DNA from: Cellulomonas marina
GTDB taxonomy: Bacteria > Actinomycetota > Actinomycetes > Actinomycetales > Cellulomonadaceae
DNA length: 64,000 nucleotides
Direction of reading: 5' to 3'
NCBI RefSeq assembly: GCF_900111925.1
Contig: NZ_FOKA01000013.1
Location: 48,709-112,708 of the forward strand
A model generated the notes under the pieces. The model made no database searches. It had not been told where the DNA came from and saw nothing but the letters and a program-made list of their open reading frames with translations. The position numbers and the translations under genes are program-made. This document shows, piece after piece, positions 32,177-41,127 of the stretch; position 1 is the stretch's first letter, and each line of letters opens with the position of its first letter.

Positions 32177-34132
32177 GTGCCAGCGCCAGCCCCAGCCGCG
32201 ACCGACCCCGGCGCACCCGTGCCCATCGAGGACTACGCCGTGCTCGGCGACGGCCGGACCGCGGCGCTCGTCTCCTCCCGGGGGTCGGTGGACTGGCTCT
32301 GCCTGCCGGGGTTCGACTCGGCGGCGTGCTTCGCCGCGGTGCTCGGCACCCCCGGGCACGGCCGGTGGCTGCTCACGGTGCCCGACGCGACGACCGTGGA
32401 GCGGCGGTACGAGGACGACTCCTTCGTGCTGGAGACGACGTACACGTCCCCGACCGGCACGGCGGTCGTGCGGGAGGCGATGCCGCTCGGCGACGGGCGC
32501 GCGGACCTCATCCGCGTGCTCACGTGCACCTCGGGCAGCGTCGCGGTGGAGCACGAGTGGGTCGTCCGCCTCGGGTACGGCTCCATCCGTCCCTGGGTCC
32601 ACCACGTGCGCGACGAGGACGGCGAGGACACCATCCGCGCGATCGCCGGGCCCGACTCGCTCGTGCTCCGCGGCGACCGCCTGCCGTCCCCCGACGGCCA
32701 CCGGCACCGCGACGCGTTCCGGCTCCAGGCGGGTGAGCACGTCGCCCTGACGCTCACGTGGACCCCCTCCTGGGAGCCCGTGCCCGCCCGGCTGCCGGCG
32801 CGCGAGCGGCTCGACCAGACCGCGGCCGCGTGGCGCGAGTGGCTGGCCTCGGGCCGGCCCGGCTCGGCGCACCGGGCCGCGGTCGTGAGGTCCCTGCTGG
32901 TCCTGCGGCTGCTCACGGACTCCGAGACGGGTGGCATCGTCGCCGCCGCCACGACGTCCCTGCCCGAGCACCTCGGCGGGGAGCGCAACTGGGACTACCG
33001 GTACTGCTGGCTGCGCGACGCCGCGATGACGCTGGAGGCGCTGCTCGAGGAGGGCTACGCCGAGGAGGCGACGCGCTGGCGCGACTGGCTGCTGCGCGCC
33101 GTCGCCGGGGACCCGTCCGACCTGCAGATCATGTACCGGGTCGACGGCGGGCGGGACCTCGTCGAGCGCGAGCTGGCGCACCTGCCGGGGTACGCCGGGT
33201 CCCGACCCGTGCGGGTCGGCAACGACGCGGTCGCGCAGCGCCAGCACGACGTCCTCGGCGAGGTCATGATGGCCCTGGAGGCGGCGCGCGAGGGCGGCCT
33301 GCAGGAGACCGACGAGTCCTGGTCGCTGCAGCGGCACCTCGTCGACGACCTCGTCGGGAACTGGCGCGAGCCCGACCGCGGCATCTGGGAGGTGCGGGGC
33401 GAGCCCCGCCACTTCGTGCACTCGAAGGTCATGGCGTGGACCGCCTTCGACTGCGCGGTCCGCGCGGTGGAGCGGCACGGGCTCGACGGTCCCGCCGACG
33501 TGTGGCGGGCCGAGCGCGACGCCGTCCGCGCGCAGGTCCTCGCGGAGGGGTACGACGCGGAGCGCGGCACCTTCGTCCAGCACTACGGCGCCGGGCACAC
33601 CGACGCGGCGCTGCTGGCCATCGCCACGACGGGGTTCCTGCCGGCGTCCGACCCCCGGCTCCTCGGCACGGTCGCGGCCGTGCGCGCCGAGCTCGAGATC
33701 GCGCCCGGCCTCCTGCTGCGGTACCGCACCGAGCGGACCGACGACGGCCTGCACGGCGAGGAGCACGCCTTCCTCGCCTGCTCGTTCTGGTTGGCCGACG
33801 CGCTGGCCCGGGCGGGTGACGCGGTCGGCGCCGGACGGGTGCTCGACGCCCTGCTCCCGCTCGCCAACGACGTCGGCCTGCTGGCCGAGGAGTACGACCC
33901 GGTGACGGGCCGGATGATGGGCAACGTCCCGCAGGCGCTCTCGCACCTCGCGCTCGTCCGCGCCGTGCACCGCTACGAGCTGGCGCTCGCCGGACGGCAC
34001 CCGGGCCGGACGCAGGAGCTGCCCGTCGTCGCGCGGTCGGCGGGCCGCGTCCACGTCCCGGACGACGTCGGGGCGCCGGCGGGCCCGGCGGTGGTCCCCG
34101 GCACCGACGGCGCCGCTGCGCACCTGCGGTGA
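32177..34132 (+). CDS. glycoside hydrolase family 15 protein
   Basis: 651 aa. GH15 (glucoamylase/trehalase-type) protein with an N-terminal beta-sandwich (PIEDYAVLGDGRTAALVSSRGSVDWLCLPGFDSAACFAAVLG) and an (alpha/alpha)6 barrel containing NWDYRYCWLRDAAMTLEAL and GIWEVRGEPRHFVHSKVMAW. GLHGEEHAFLACSFWLADAL holds the second acidic active-site segment. No signal peptide, so it acts in the cytoplasm, probably on an alpha-glucan or trehalose; the substrate is not decided. Start choices are GTG 32171 or 32177; the latter is 6 nt after CATGCT (leaderless geometry). The stop overlaps the next gene as GTGA. Confidence 0.92.
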   Translation: MPAPAPAATDPGAPVPIEDYAVLGDGRTAALVSSRGSVDWLCLPGFDSAACFAAVLGTPGHGRWLLTVPDATTVERRYEDDSFVLETTYTSPTGTAVVREAMPLGDGRADLIRVLTCTSGSVAVEHEWVVRLGYGSIRPWVHHVRDEDGEDTIRAIAGPDSLVLRGDRLPSPDGHRHRDAFRLQAGEHVALTLTWTPSWEPVPARLPARERLDQTAAAWREWLASGRPGSAHRAAVVRSLLVLRLLTDSETGGIVAAATTSLPEHLGGERNWDYRYCWLRDAAMTLEALLEEGYAEEATRWRDWLLRAVAGDPSDLQIMYRVDGGRDLVERELAHLPGYAGSRPVRVGNDAVAQRQHDVLGEVMMALEAAREGGLQETDESWSLQRHLVDDLVGNWREPDRGIWEVRGEPRHFVHSKVMAWTAFDCAVRAVERHGLDGPADVWRAERDAVRAQVLAEGYDAERGTFVQHYGAGHTDAALLAIATTGFLPASDPRLLGTVAAVRAELEIAPGLLLRYRTERTDDGLHGEEHAFLACSFWLADALARAGDAVGAGRVLDALLPLANDVGLLAEEYDPVTGRMMGNVPQALSHLALVRAVHRYELALAGRHPGRTQELPVVARSAGRVHVPDDVGAPAGPAVVPGTDGAAAHLR

Positions 34133-34212
34133 GCGACCCCGTGCCCGATCTCGTGCCCGACCCCGTGCCCGACCCCGTGCCCGACCCCGTGCCCGATCTC
34201 GTGCCCGACGTC
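34129..34212. repeat. seven 12-bp repeats, each beginning with GTG, at the hydrolase start
   Basis: The units are GTGAGCGACCCC, then GTGCCCGATCTC, GTGCCCGACCCC (three times), GTGCCCGATCTC and GTGCCCGACGTC. The first unit contains the start codon and overlaps the preceding stop. Confidence 0.9.
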
Positions 34213-34866
34213 GTGCCCGGCGAGGTGCTGGGCCCGTGGACCCTGCGCAGCACCGTCGTCGGGCCGCTCGCGACGAACGCGTACGCGCTCACCCACGTCG
34301 CAGGCGCCCGGGTGCTCGTCGACCCCGGCGACGACGCGCCGGCCCTCCTGGCGCTGCTGGACGCCGGCACCGCCGCACGCCGGCTCGACCTCGTCGTCGT
34401 GACGCACCGGCACCCGGACCACCTGGGCGCGCTGGCGGAGGTCGTCGCGGCCACGGGGGCGCCGGTCGCCGCCGGGGCCGACGACGCGGACGCGGTCGCC
34501 GACGTCACGGGCGTCGCGGTCGCGCACCGGCTGGGCCACGGCGACCGGCTGCCGCTGCCCGCCGGTGCGGCATCGGACGCACCCGGGGTCGTCGCGCTGC
34601 GGGGCCACACGCCCGGGTCGGTCGCCCTGGTGCTCGGCTCCCCCACGGCCGGCGTGCACCTGCTCACCGGCGACTCGCTCTTCCCCGGCGGTGTCGGCGC
34701 CACCGGCGGTGAGCCGGCACGGTTCGCGTCGCTGCTCGCGGACGTCCGGACGCGGCTCTTCGACCGGTTCGACGACGCGACGACCGTCCGACCCGGGCAC
34801 GGCGCGGCCACGACGCTGGGAGTCGAGCGCCCGTCGCTCGACGCGTGGGCGGCACGCGGCTGGTGA
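34129..34866 (+). CDS. metallo-beta-lactamase-fold hydrolase
   Basis: 245 aa. Binuclear metal hydrolase fold: HRHPDHLGA (HxHxDH), RGHTPGSVALVLG, GDSLFPGG and a late RPGHG give the expected ligand set. It resembles glyoxalase II-like or general MBL hydrolases; the substrate is unknown. GTG 34129 overlaps the GH15 stop. The first 28 residues are (V)PDPVPDLV repeats encoded by seven 12-bp units, each beginning with an in-frame GTG. The conserved domain starts around residue 30, so any of those GTGs could be used. Confidence 0.88.
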   Translation: MSDPVPDLVPDPVPDPVPDPVPDLVPDVVPGEVLGPWTLRSTVVGPLATNAYALTHVAGARVLVDPGDDAPALLALLDAGTAARRLDLVVVTHRHPDHLGALAEVVAATGAPVAAGADDADAVADVTGVAVAHRLGHGDRLPLPAGAASDAPGVVALRGHTPGSVALVLGSPTAGVHLLTGDSLFPGGVGATGGEPARFASLLADVRTRLFDRFDDATTVRPGHGAATTLGVERPSLDAWAARGW

Positions 34867-34890
34867 GCCGCCCCGGGGCTCGCCCCGACG

Positions 34891-36129
34891 TCAGCCGCGC
34901 GGCGGCCCCAGCAGCGAGGTCGCGACGGTCGCGTGCGCGGACTCGTCGTCCGACGGGTGGAACATCCCGGCGAGGACGTCCCGGTACAGCCGGGCGAGCT
35001 CGTCCGCGGCGCGGTACGAGCCGCCGCCCGCGACCCTGATCGCGCCGTCCACCACCGTGCGGGCCGTCTCCGTCGCCCGCACCTTGAGGCCGACGAGCTG
35101 GGCGAACCAGCGCGCGCCGTGGTCGGCGTCCTCGTCGACGTCGCGTGCGAGGGCGAGGAGCTGCAGCTCGGCACCGTCCTGGGCGAGCGCCGCGTCGGCG
35201 ATCCGCCACCGGATGTCCGGGTCCTGGTCGTACGTCCGCCCGCCGGCCTTGAGCGAGGTGCGGCGGCGCGCGGCGGCCACCCCGAGCTCGAGCGCGCGGC
35301 GGCCGATTCCCGTGTAGACGGCGGCGAGCAGGACCTCGAAGACCGCGAAGAGCGCGAACACGAACGGGTCCGCGCTGGGGCCGGGGGGCAGCGACCGGTA
35401 GACCCGCTCGGGCCGGGCGAGCGCACCGTCGAGCACCGTCGACGCGGACGCGGTGGCGCGCATGCCGAGCGCGTCCCAGTCGTCGCGCGACGTCGTGCCG
35501 CCGTCCTCGCGGGCCACGACGCCGTGGACCAGCCGGGGGGCGTCCGGGTCGGCGTCGTCGAGCCCGAACGTCGCCAGCCGCGTCCACACCGGCGACAGCG
35601 TCGTGAAGATCTTCGTGCCCGTGTAGCGGTACCCGCCGTCGGGCTGCCGCTCGGCGCGCGTGCGGGAGCCGAACATGACGAGGTCGTTGCCCGCCTCGGA
35701 GTTCGCGAACGCGAAGACCTCCCCCGCGGCGGCCTCGCGCAGCACGAACAGGACCGACTCGTCGCCGTGCGCGACGAGGTGCGCCGCGAGGCCCGTCACG
35801 ACGAGGTGCATGTTGACCGCCAGGGCCGTCGCCGGGGCCGCCGCCGCGAGGCGCACCTGCTCCCGCGCGACCTCCTCGAGGGTGAGACCCGCGCCGCCGA
35901 GGTCCTCGGGCACGAACGCGGTCAGGTAGCCGGCGGCCACGAGGTCCGCCAGGTCGTCGTGCGGGAACGAGCCGTCCCGGTCGTGCTCCGCCGCCCGGGC
36001 GTGCACGCGCGCGAGGAGGTCCTCGGACAGAAGGGTGCGCGGTGCCGGGCGCGGTGCAGGGCGCGGTGCGCGACGCGGTGCAGGACGCGCGGGCGCGCCG
36101 GCGGTCGTCGGCTCGGACGTGGTGGTCAT
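34891..36129 (-). CDS. acyl-CoA dehydrogenase family protein
   Basis: 412 aa. FAD-dependent oxidoreductase fold: N-terminal helical domain (LADLVAAGYLTAFVPEDLGGAGLTLEEVAREQ), then FANSEAGNDLVMFGSRTRAERQPDGGYRYTGTKIFTTLSP, the flavin/substrate sheet. C-terminal helices contain VRATETARTVVDGAIRVAGGGSY. The usual catalytic Glu of straight-chain dehydrogenases is not evident, and the domain set is closer to DszC/hydroxylase-like flavoproteins, so the reaction is open. ATG 36129 lies 7 nt after CAGAGT. Residues 12-28 are a PAPR repeat from a 12-bp array. Confidence 0.85.
   Translation of the reverse strand: MTTTSEPTTAGAPARPAPRRAPRPAPRPAPRTLLSEDLLARVHARAAEHDRDGSFPHDDLADLVAAGYLTAFVPEDLGGAGLTLEEVAREQVRLAAAAPATALAVNMHLVVTGLAAHLVAHGDESVLFVLREAAAGEVFAFANSEAGNDLVMFGSRTRAERQPDGGYRYTGTKIFTTLSPVWTRLATFGLDDADPDAPRLVHGVVAREDGGTTSRDDWDALGMRATASASTVLDGALARPERVYRSLPPGPSADPFVFALFAVFEVLLAAVYTGIGRRALELGVAAARRRTSLKAGGRTYDQDPDIRWRIADAALAQDGAELQLLALARDVDEDADHGARWFAQLVGLKVRATETARTVVDGAIRVAGGGSYRAADELARLYRDVLAGMFHPSDDESAHATVATSLLGPPRG
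36041..36088. repeat. four 12-bp repeats near the start of the acyl-CoA dehydrogenase gene
   Basis: GGTGCCGGGCGC and close variants occur four times. On the minus strand they encode the PAPR-type N-terminal tail. Confidence 0.8.
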
Positions 36130-36224
36130 GCCGCCCACTCTGCCACCGCCCCCCGACACGGCCCGCGGACGTCGGCGCCGCCGCCGTGCGGCACGGCCAC
36201 CCCGAGGGCGGCAGGATGGTGCTC

Positions 36225-36515
36225 ATGCCACTCTTCGCCGTCCAGTACGTGTACGACGCCCGTGACGACCGACGCTCGGAGGTCCGCGCCGAGCACCGCG
36301 CCTGGCTCGGGGACCTCGCCGACGCGGGCACCGTCCTCGGCTCGGGTCCCTACGTCGGTGGCGTGCCCGGCGCGCTGCTCGTCTTCCGCTCGGACGACGA
36401 GGCCGCGCTCCGCAACCTCCTCCTGGAGGACCCGTTCGCGCGCGAGGGCCTCGTCGCCGCGACCGAGGTGCGGGAGTGGGACGTCGTCATCGGCGCGTGG
36501 AGCCGCGACGCCTGA
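36225..36515 (+). CDS. YCII-related domain protein
   Basis: 96 aa, dimeric alpha-beta barrel type. LFAVQYVYDARDDRRSEVRAEHRAWLGDLADAG, then GSGPYVGGVPGALLVFRSDDEAAL and DPFAREGLVAATEVREWDVVIG are standard YCII features, including the His and Asp of the proposed active site. These proteins are small putative lyases or hydrolases of unknown substrate. ATG 36225 has CAGGAT 7 nt upstream; ATG 36216 is an alternative adding three residues. Confidence 0.9.
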   Translation: MPLFAVQYVYDARDDRRSEVRAEHRAWLGDLADAGTVLGSGPYVGGVPGALLVFRSDDEAALRNLLLEDPFAREGLVAATEVREWDVVIGAWSRDA

Positions 36516-36545
36516 CCCGGGCCCCGGTGAGGCGCGCGGGAGCGG

Positions 36546-37547
36546 TCAGCCCCGCGGGCCCACCCGGTCCGCCCTCCGGTCGGCACGGCGGGTGGCGACG
36601 AGGCTCGCGACCGTGGCGGTGCCGAGCGCCAGCACGATGAAGGCCAGCGAGAACCAGATGGGCACCGTCGGCACGCCTACGGGCTCCCCGCCGTTGATGA
36701 ACGGCAGCGAGTTCGTCGCCAGGGCCTCGAGCACGAGGTCCACGCCGATGAAGGCGAGCACGGCCGACAGCCCGATGGGGAGGTACTTCAGGGTGTCGAT
36801 GAGGCCGCCCAGGAGGAAGTAGAGCTGCCGCAGCCCCATGAGGGCGAACACGTTCGCGGTGAAGACCAGGAACGGGTCCTGGGTCAGGCCGAAGATCGCC
36901 GGGATGGAGTCGAAGGCGAACAGCACGTCCGTCGTCCCGATCGCGACGAAGACGATGAGCAGCGGGGTGAAGACCCGCCGCCCGTGCACGACCGTGCGGA
37001 CCTTGCCACCGTCGTAGGCGGGCGACATCGGGAGCACCCGGCCGGCCGCCCGGACCACCACGTTGTCGTGGTACTCCTCGTCCTCGTCGTGCCCGCGCGC
37101 GAGCTGCACGGCGGTGTACACGAGGAACGCGCCGAACAGGTAGAAGACCCAGGTGAAGCGCTCGATCACGGCGGCGCCCGCGAGGATGAACACCCCGCGG
37201 AACAGCAGCGCCAGGATGATGCCCACCATGAGCACGCGCTGCTGCTGCTCCTTGGGCACCGCGAAGCGCGTCATGATGAGGACGAAGACGAAGAGGTTGT
37301 CCAGCGACAGGCTGTACTCGGTGAGCCACCCGGCGAGGAACTCCGTCGCCGGCGCGCCGCCGCCGACGACGGCGAGCGCCCCGCAGAAGACCAGGGCCAG
37401 CGCCACGTAGACGCCGATCCAGGCGAGGCACTCGCGCGTCGACGGCACGTGCGGCCGGCTGCGGACGAGCACGAGGTCCGTGACGAGGATCGCCACGACG
37501 GCGACCAGGGTGACGGCCTCGAACAGCGCCGAGAGCTCGTGCATCAC
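36546..37547 (-). CDS. TerC family integral membrane protein (second copy)
   Basis: 333 aa, eight or nine helices. TerC/Alx-type proteins are linked to manganese or other metal efflux and, in some bacteria, to metallation of exported enzymes. Conserved membrane Asp/Glu residues: EYSLSLDNLFVFVLIM, FAFDSIPAIFGLTQDPFLVFTANVFALMGLRQLYFLL, and GVDLVLEAL. It overlaps the first terC-like gene by 4 bp (ATGA), so it is in the same riboswitch-controlled message. The two copies are clear paralogues. Confidence 0.93.
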   Translation of the reverse strand: MMHELSALFEAVTLVAVVAILVTDLVLVRSRPHVPSTRECLAWIGVYVALALVFCGALAVVGGGAPATEFLAGWLTEYSLSLDNLFVFVLIMTRFAVPKEQQQRVLMVGIILALLFRGVFILAGAAVIERFTWVFYLFGAFLVYTAVQLARGHDEDEEYHDNVVVRAAGRVLPMSPAYDGGKVRTVVHGRRVFTPLLIVFVAIGTTDVLFAFDSIPAIFGLTQDPFLVFTANVFALMGLRQLYFLLGGLIDTLKYLPIGLSAVLAFIGVDLVLEALATNSLPFINGGEPVGVPTVPIWFSLAFIVLALGTATVASLVATRRADRRADRVGPRG

Positions 37548-38620
37548 CGGCGGGGCGCTCCGAGGTCGTCCTTCTCGCCCTTGTGCGCGCTCGGGTCGGC
37601 GCCGACCCCGTCACGGACCGCGGCGCCCTCGGCCTCGGCCACGGTCGCCTCCCGGTCCTTGCGGTCCTTGCGCAGGCTGAGCACGGTGGTGATGGCCAGG
37701 ATCCCGACGATCACCGACAGCGACACCGGCGTGGTGACCTCCGGGATCACCGTGATGTGCTCGCCGCCGTTGATGAACGGCACCTCGTTGGTGTGCAGGG
37801 CGTGGATGACGAGCTTGGCACCGATGAAGGCGAGGATCGCCCCGAGGCCGTAGGACAGGTACACGAGGCGGTCGAGCAGGCCGTCGATGAGGAAGAACAG
37901 CTGCCGCAGGCCCAGCAGCGAGAACGCGTTCGCGGTGAAGACGAGGTACGTCTCCTGCGTGAGGCCGAAGATCGCGGGGATGGAGTCGACCGCGAAGATG
38001 ATGTCCGCCGCGCCGATCGCCAGCATGACCAGCAGCATCGGCGTGAAGAGGCGCTTGCCGTCGACCTTCGTGCTCAGGCGGTCCTCGACGAAGTCGTCCG
38101 TCGTCGGGAGCACCTTGCGCATCGCGCGCAGCGCGCCGGGCTCGTGGTACTCGTCCTCGTGGCCGGAGCCGGAGCGGATCTGCGTCCAGGCGGTGTAGAT
38201 GAGGAACGCGCCGAAGATGTAGAAGATCCAGCTGACGTTCTCGACCAGCGCGGCGCCGATGAGGATGAAGATCGTGCGGAGCACCAGCGCGATCGTGATG
38301 CCGATGAGCAGCACCTTCTGCTGGTACTGCCGCGGCACGCGGAACGCGGCCATGATGAGGACGAAGACGAAGAGGTTGTCGACCGACAGGCTCTTCTCGG
38401 TGATGTAGCCGGCGAAGTACTCCCCGCCGTACTGGCCGCCCCAGACCAGCCACACGACGAACCCGAAGGCCACCGCGACGGCGACGTAGGCGATGGACCA
38501 CCGCGCGGACTCGCGCAGCGTCGGCTCGTGCGCGTGGCGCACGTGCCCGATGTAGTCCACGGCGAGCATGGCGATGATGGCACCGACGGTGACCACCCAG
38601 ACCCAGACGGGGACGTCCAC
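37544..38620 (-). CDS. TerC family integral membrane protein (first copy)
   Basis: 358 aa, GTG start with AGGAGGA seven bases upstream. Same core as its neighbour: ITEKSLSVDNLFVFVLIMAAF, FAVDSIPAIFGLTQETYLVFTANAFSLLGLRQLFFLIDGLLDRLVYLSYG, IGAKLVIHAL. The C-terminal tail is charged (RKDRKDREATVAEAEG). A yybP-ykoY riboswitch precedes it, which ties this pair to manganese homeostasis; direct manganese export is inferred from the riboswitch and relatives such as Alx. Confidence 0.95.
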   Translation of the reverse strand: MDVPVWVWVVTVGAIIAMLAVDYIGHVRHAHEPTLRESARWSIAYVAVAVAFGFVVWLVWGGQYGGEYFAGYITEKSLSVDNLFVFVLIMAAFRVPRQYQQKVLLIGITIALVLRTIFILIGAALVENVSWIFYIFGAFLIYTAWTQIRSGSGHEDEYHEPGALRAMRKVLPTTDDFVEDRLSTKVDGKRLFTPMLLVMLAIGAADIIFAVDSIPAIFGLTQETYLVFTANAFSLLGLRQLFFLIDGLLDRLVYLSYGLGAILAFIGAKLVIHALHTNEVPFINGGEHITVIPEVTTPVSLSVIVGILAITTVLSLRKDRKDREATVAEAEGAAVRDGVGADPSAHKGEKDDLGAPRR

Positions 38621-38671
38621 AGGCAGATCCTCCTAGCAGCACGGCTCCACGGAGCGCGCGCACGACGTTGG

Positions 38672-38810
38672 TGTGGAGGTCTCTTCCGCTCGACACCCGC
38701 ACGTGCGCTCACGCACGGCCCCTGGGTGGGCAGAGCCGACGGCACCGGGCCGGCCGTCCTGGCCGTCCGTGATGACGATGTCCGTCGCGGGGAGTACTCC
38801 CCTCCGCCGG
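38672..38810 (-). promoter_or_regulatory. yybP-ykoY manganese riboswitch upstream of the TerC genes
   Basis: On the minus strand GGAGGGGAGTA (38795-38805) and AAGAGACCTCC (38675-38685) form the basal stem and the two conserved metal-site loops. Between them lie ATCGTCATCACGG and CGGCTCTGCCCACC, as in the actinobacterial yybP-ykoY class. A -10 TACGCT at 38813-38818 places the RNA start at the first base of the basal stem. The ribosome site AGGAGG is at 38628-38634, about 40 nt beyond the aptamer. Confidence 0.9.
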
Positions 38811-38820
38811 ACAGCGTAGG

Positions 38821-38836
38821 GGACCGGCGCCGGTCC
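38821..38836. repeat. perfect 16-bp palindrome upstream of the riboswitch promoter
   Basis: GGACCGGCGCCGGTCC, located directly upstream of the -10 of the TerC message, where a -35 would be. It could be an operator or a second part of the uvrB terminator. Confidence 0.4.
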
Positions 38837-38849
38837 GGCTCGCCGGGAG

Positions 38850-38871
38850 CGGGGTGAGTCCTCTCACCCCG
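38850..38871 (-). terminator. uvrB terminator hairpin
   Basis: A perfect 9-bp stem CGGGGTGAG/CTCACCCCG with a 4-nt loop, 25 bases after the uvrB stop and before the riboswitch promoter. Confidence 0.75.
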
Positions 38872-38895
38872 CCGCCCGTCGGACCAGTCCGGCTC

Positions 38896-41001
38896 TCAGG
38901 CGGTGGCCGCCTGCATCTGCCGCAGCTCCTTCTTCAGGCCCGAGATCTCGTCGCGGAGCCGGGCGGCCAGCTCGAACTGCAGCTCCGCCGCGGCGGCGTG
39001 CATCTGGTCGCTGAGGTCGTGGATGAGGGACGCCAGCTCTCCCGCCGCCGCACCCGACAGGCGCGTCCGCTCCGAGCGGTGCGCGTCCTTCGAGCCCAGG
39101 CCCGGGACCGGCGCCTTGCCCCGGCTGGCCTGCCGTCCGGCGCCGCCGAGCAGGGCCTCGGTGTCGGCGTCCTCCCGCGCGAGCAGGTCCGTGATGTCGT
39201 TGATGCGCTTGCGCAGCGGCGTCGGGTCGACCCCGCGCTCCTTGTTGTAGGCGACCTGCTTCTCGCGCCGCCGGTCCGTCTCCTCGATGGCCTGCTGCAT
39301 GCCCGCCGTGATGCGGTCGGCGTACATGTGGACCTGGCCCGAGACGTTGCGCGCGGCGCGCCCGATGGTCTGGATGAGGGACGTCCCCGAGCGCAGGAAG
39401 CCCTCCTTGTCCGCGTCGAGGATCGCGACGAGCGACACCTCCGGCAGGTCGAGCCCCTCCCGCAGGAGGTTGATGCCGACCAGCACGTCGTACTCGCCCA
39501 TGCGCAGCTCGCGGAGCAGCTCCACCCGACGCAGGGTGTCCACCTCGGAGTGCAGGTAGCGCACCCGGACGCCCTTCTCCAGCAGGTAGTCCGTGAGGTC
39601 CTCAGCCATCTTCTTCGTCAGCGTGGTCACCAGGACGCGCTCGTCCTTGTCGACGCGCTCCCGGATCTCCCCGAGCAGGTCGTCGATCTGCCCCTTCGTC
39701 GGCTTGACGACGACCTGCGGGTCGACGAGGCCCGTCGGCCGGATGATCTGCTCGACGACCCCGTCGGCCTGCGACAGCTCGTAGGAGCCGGGCGTGGCGG
39801 ACAGGTAGACCGTCTGGCCGATGCGCTCGACGAACTCCTCCCACCGCAGCGGCCGGTTGTCGATGGCGCTCGGCAGCCGGAACCCGTGGTCGACGAGGGC
39901 GCGCTTGCGCGACCGGTCCCCCTCGTACATGGCCCCGATCTGCGGGACCGTCACGTGCGACTCGTCGATGACGAGGAGGAAGTCCTCGGGGAAGTAGTCG
40001 ATGAGGGTGTTCGGGGCGGACCCGGGGCTGCGGCCGTCGATGTGCCGCGAGTAGTTCTCGATCCCCGAGCAGGACCCGATCTGGCGCATCATCTCGATGT
40101 CGTACGTCGTGCGCATGCGCAGCCGCTGCGCCTCGAGGAGCTTGTTCTGCCGCTCGAGCTCGGCCAGGCGCTGCTCGAGCTCCGCCTCGATGCTGCCGAT
40201 GGCACGCTCCATGCGCTCGGGGCCGGCGACGTAGTGCGTCGCCGGGAAGACGTGGATCTGCTTCTCGCCGCGCACGACGTCACCCGTGAGGGGGTGCAGC
40301 GTCTGGATCGACTCGATCTCGTCGCCGAAGAACTCGATGCGGATCGCCAGCTCCTCGTACACGGGGATGATCTCCACCGTGTCCCCGCGGACGCGGAAGG
40401 TGCCGCGCGTGAAGGCGACGTCGTTGCGCGTGTACTGCATGGTGACGAACTGCCGCAGCAGCATGTCCCGGTCCAGCACGTCGCCGACGGACAGCGTCAC
40501 CATGCGGTCGACGTACTCCTGCGGCGTGCCCAGGCCGTAGATGCAGCTCACGGTCGCGACGACCACGACGTCGCGACGGGTGAGCAGCGAGCTCGTCGCC
40601 GAGTGGCGCAGCCGCTCCACCTCCTCGTTGATGGAGGAGTCCTTCTCGATGTAGGTGTCCGTCTGCGCGATGTACGCCTCGGGCTGGTAGTAGTCGTAGT
40701 ACGAGACGAAGTACTCGACCGCGTTGTGGGGCAGCAGCTCGCGGAACTCCGTGGCGAGCTGCGCGGCCAGCGTCTTGTTCGGCGCCATGACGAGCGTCGG
40801 GCGCTGCACCTGCTCGATGAGCCAGGCGGTCGTCGCCGACTTGCCCGTCCCGGTGGCGCCGAGCAGGACGACGTCCTTCTCGCCCCCGTCGACCCGGCGG
40901 GCGAGCTCCTTGATGGCCGTCGGCTGGTCACCCGACGGGGTGTACTCGGACTCCACCCGGAAGGGGGCCACGGTCCGCTGCAGGTCGGTCACGGGGCGCA
41001 T
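38896..41001 (-). CDS. uvrB: UvrABC system protein B
   Basis: 701 aa. Helicase-like damage verifier. Walker A GATGTGKS near residue 44, beta-hairpin region [27 protein letters not shown], motif [11 protein letters not shown], and the C-terminal UVR domain ([24 protein letters not shown]) that contacts UvrC. ATG 41001 is 6 nt after TACGGT, the -10 of a damage promoter, so it is probably leaderless. An upstream in-frame ATG 41124 would overlap that promoter and is rejected. Confidence 0.98.
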   Translation of the reverse strand: MRPVTDLQRTVAPFRVESEYTPSGDQPTAIKELARRVDGGEKDVVLLGATGTGKSATTAWLIEQVQRPTLVMAPNKTLAAQLATEFRELLPHNAVEYFVSYYDYYQPEAYIAQTDTYIEKDSSINEEVERLRHSATSSLLTRRDVVVVATVSCIYGLGTPQEYVDRMVTLSVGDVLDRDMLLRQFVTMQYTRNDVAFTRGTFRVRGDTVEIIPVYEELAIRIEFFGDEIESIQTLHPLTGDVVRGEKQIHVFPATHYVAGPERMERAIGSIEAELEQRLAELERQNKLLEAQRLRMRTTYDIEMMRQIGSCSGIENYSRHIDGRSPGSAPNTLIDYFPEDFLLVIDESHVTVPQIGAMYEGDRSRKRALVDHGFRLPSAIDNRPLRWEEFVERIGQTVYLSATPGSYELSQADGVVEQIIRPTGLVDPQVVVKPTKGQIDDLLGEIRERVDKDERVLVTTLTKKMAEDLTDYLLEKGVRVRYLHSEVDTLRRVELLRELRMGEYDVLVGINLLREGLDLPEVSLVAILDADKEGFLRSGTSLIQTIGRAARNVSGQVHMYADRITAGMQQAIEETDRRREKQVAYNKERGVDPTPLRKRINDITDLLAREDADTEALLGGAGRQASRGKAPVPGLGSKDAHRSERTRLSGAAAGELASLIHDLSDQMHAAAAELQFELAARLRDEISGLKKELRQMQAATA

Positions 41002-41007
41002 GCGCCA

Positions 41008-41030
41008 ACCGTACGTCGCACCACCGACAC
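41008..41030 (-). promoter_or_regulatory. RecA-independent DNA-damage (PafBC-type) promoter of uvrB
   Basis: GTGTCGGTG (41022-41030), 8 nt, TACGGT (41008-41013) on the minus strand. The 20-bp stretch is nearly identical to the one before uvrA, while flanking sequence differs. Confidence 0.85.
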
Positions 41031-41127
41031 GCACGGCGGGCGGTGGCCGGCGTCTCAGGGCCGGCCTCGGGCCAGCGCGGTCCGGACCCGCCGCACGGGT
41101 CCGGTGTGCGGCTCGGACGGGCACTCC

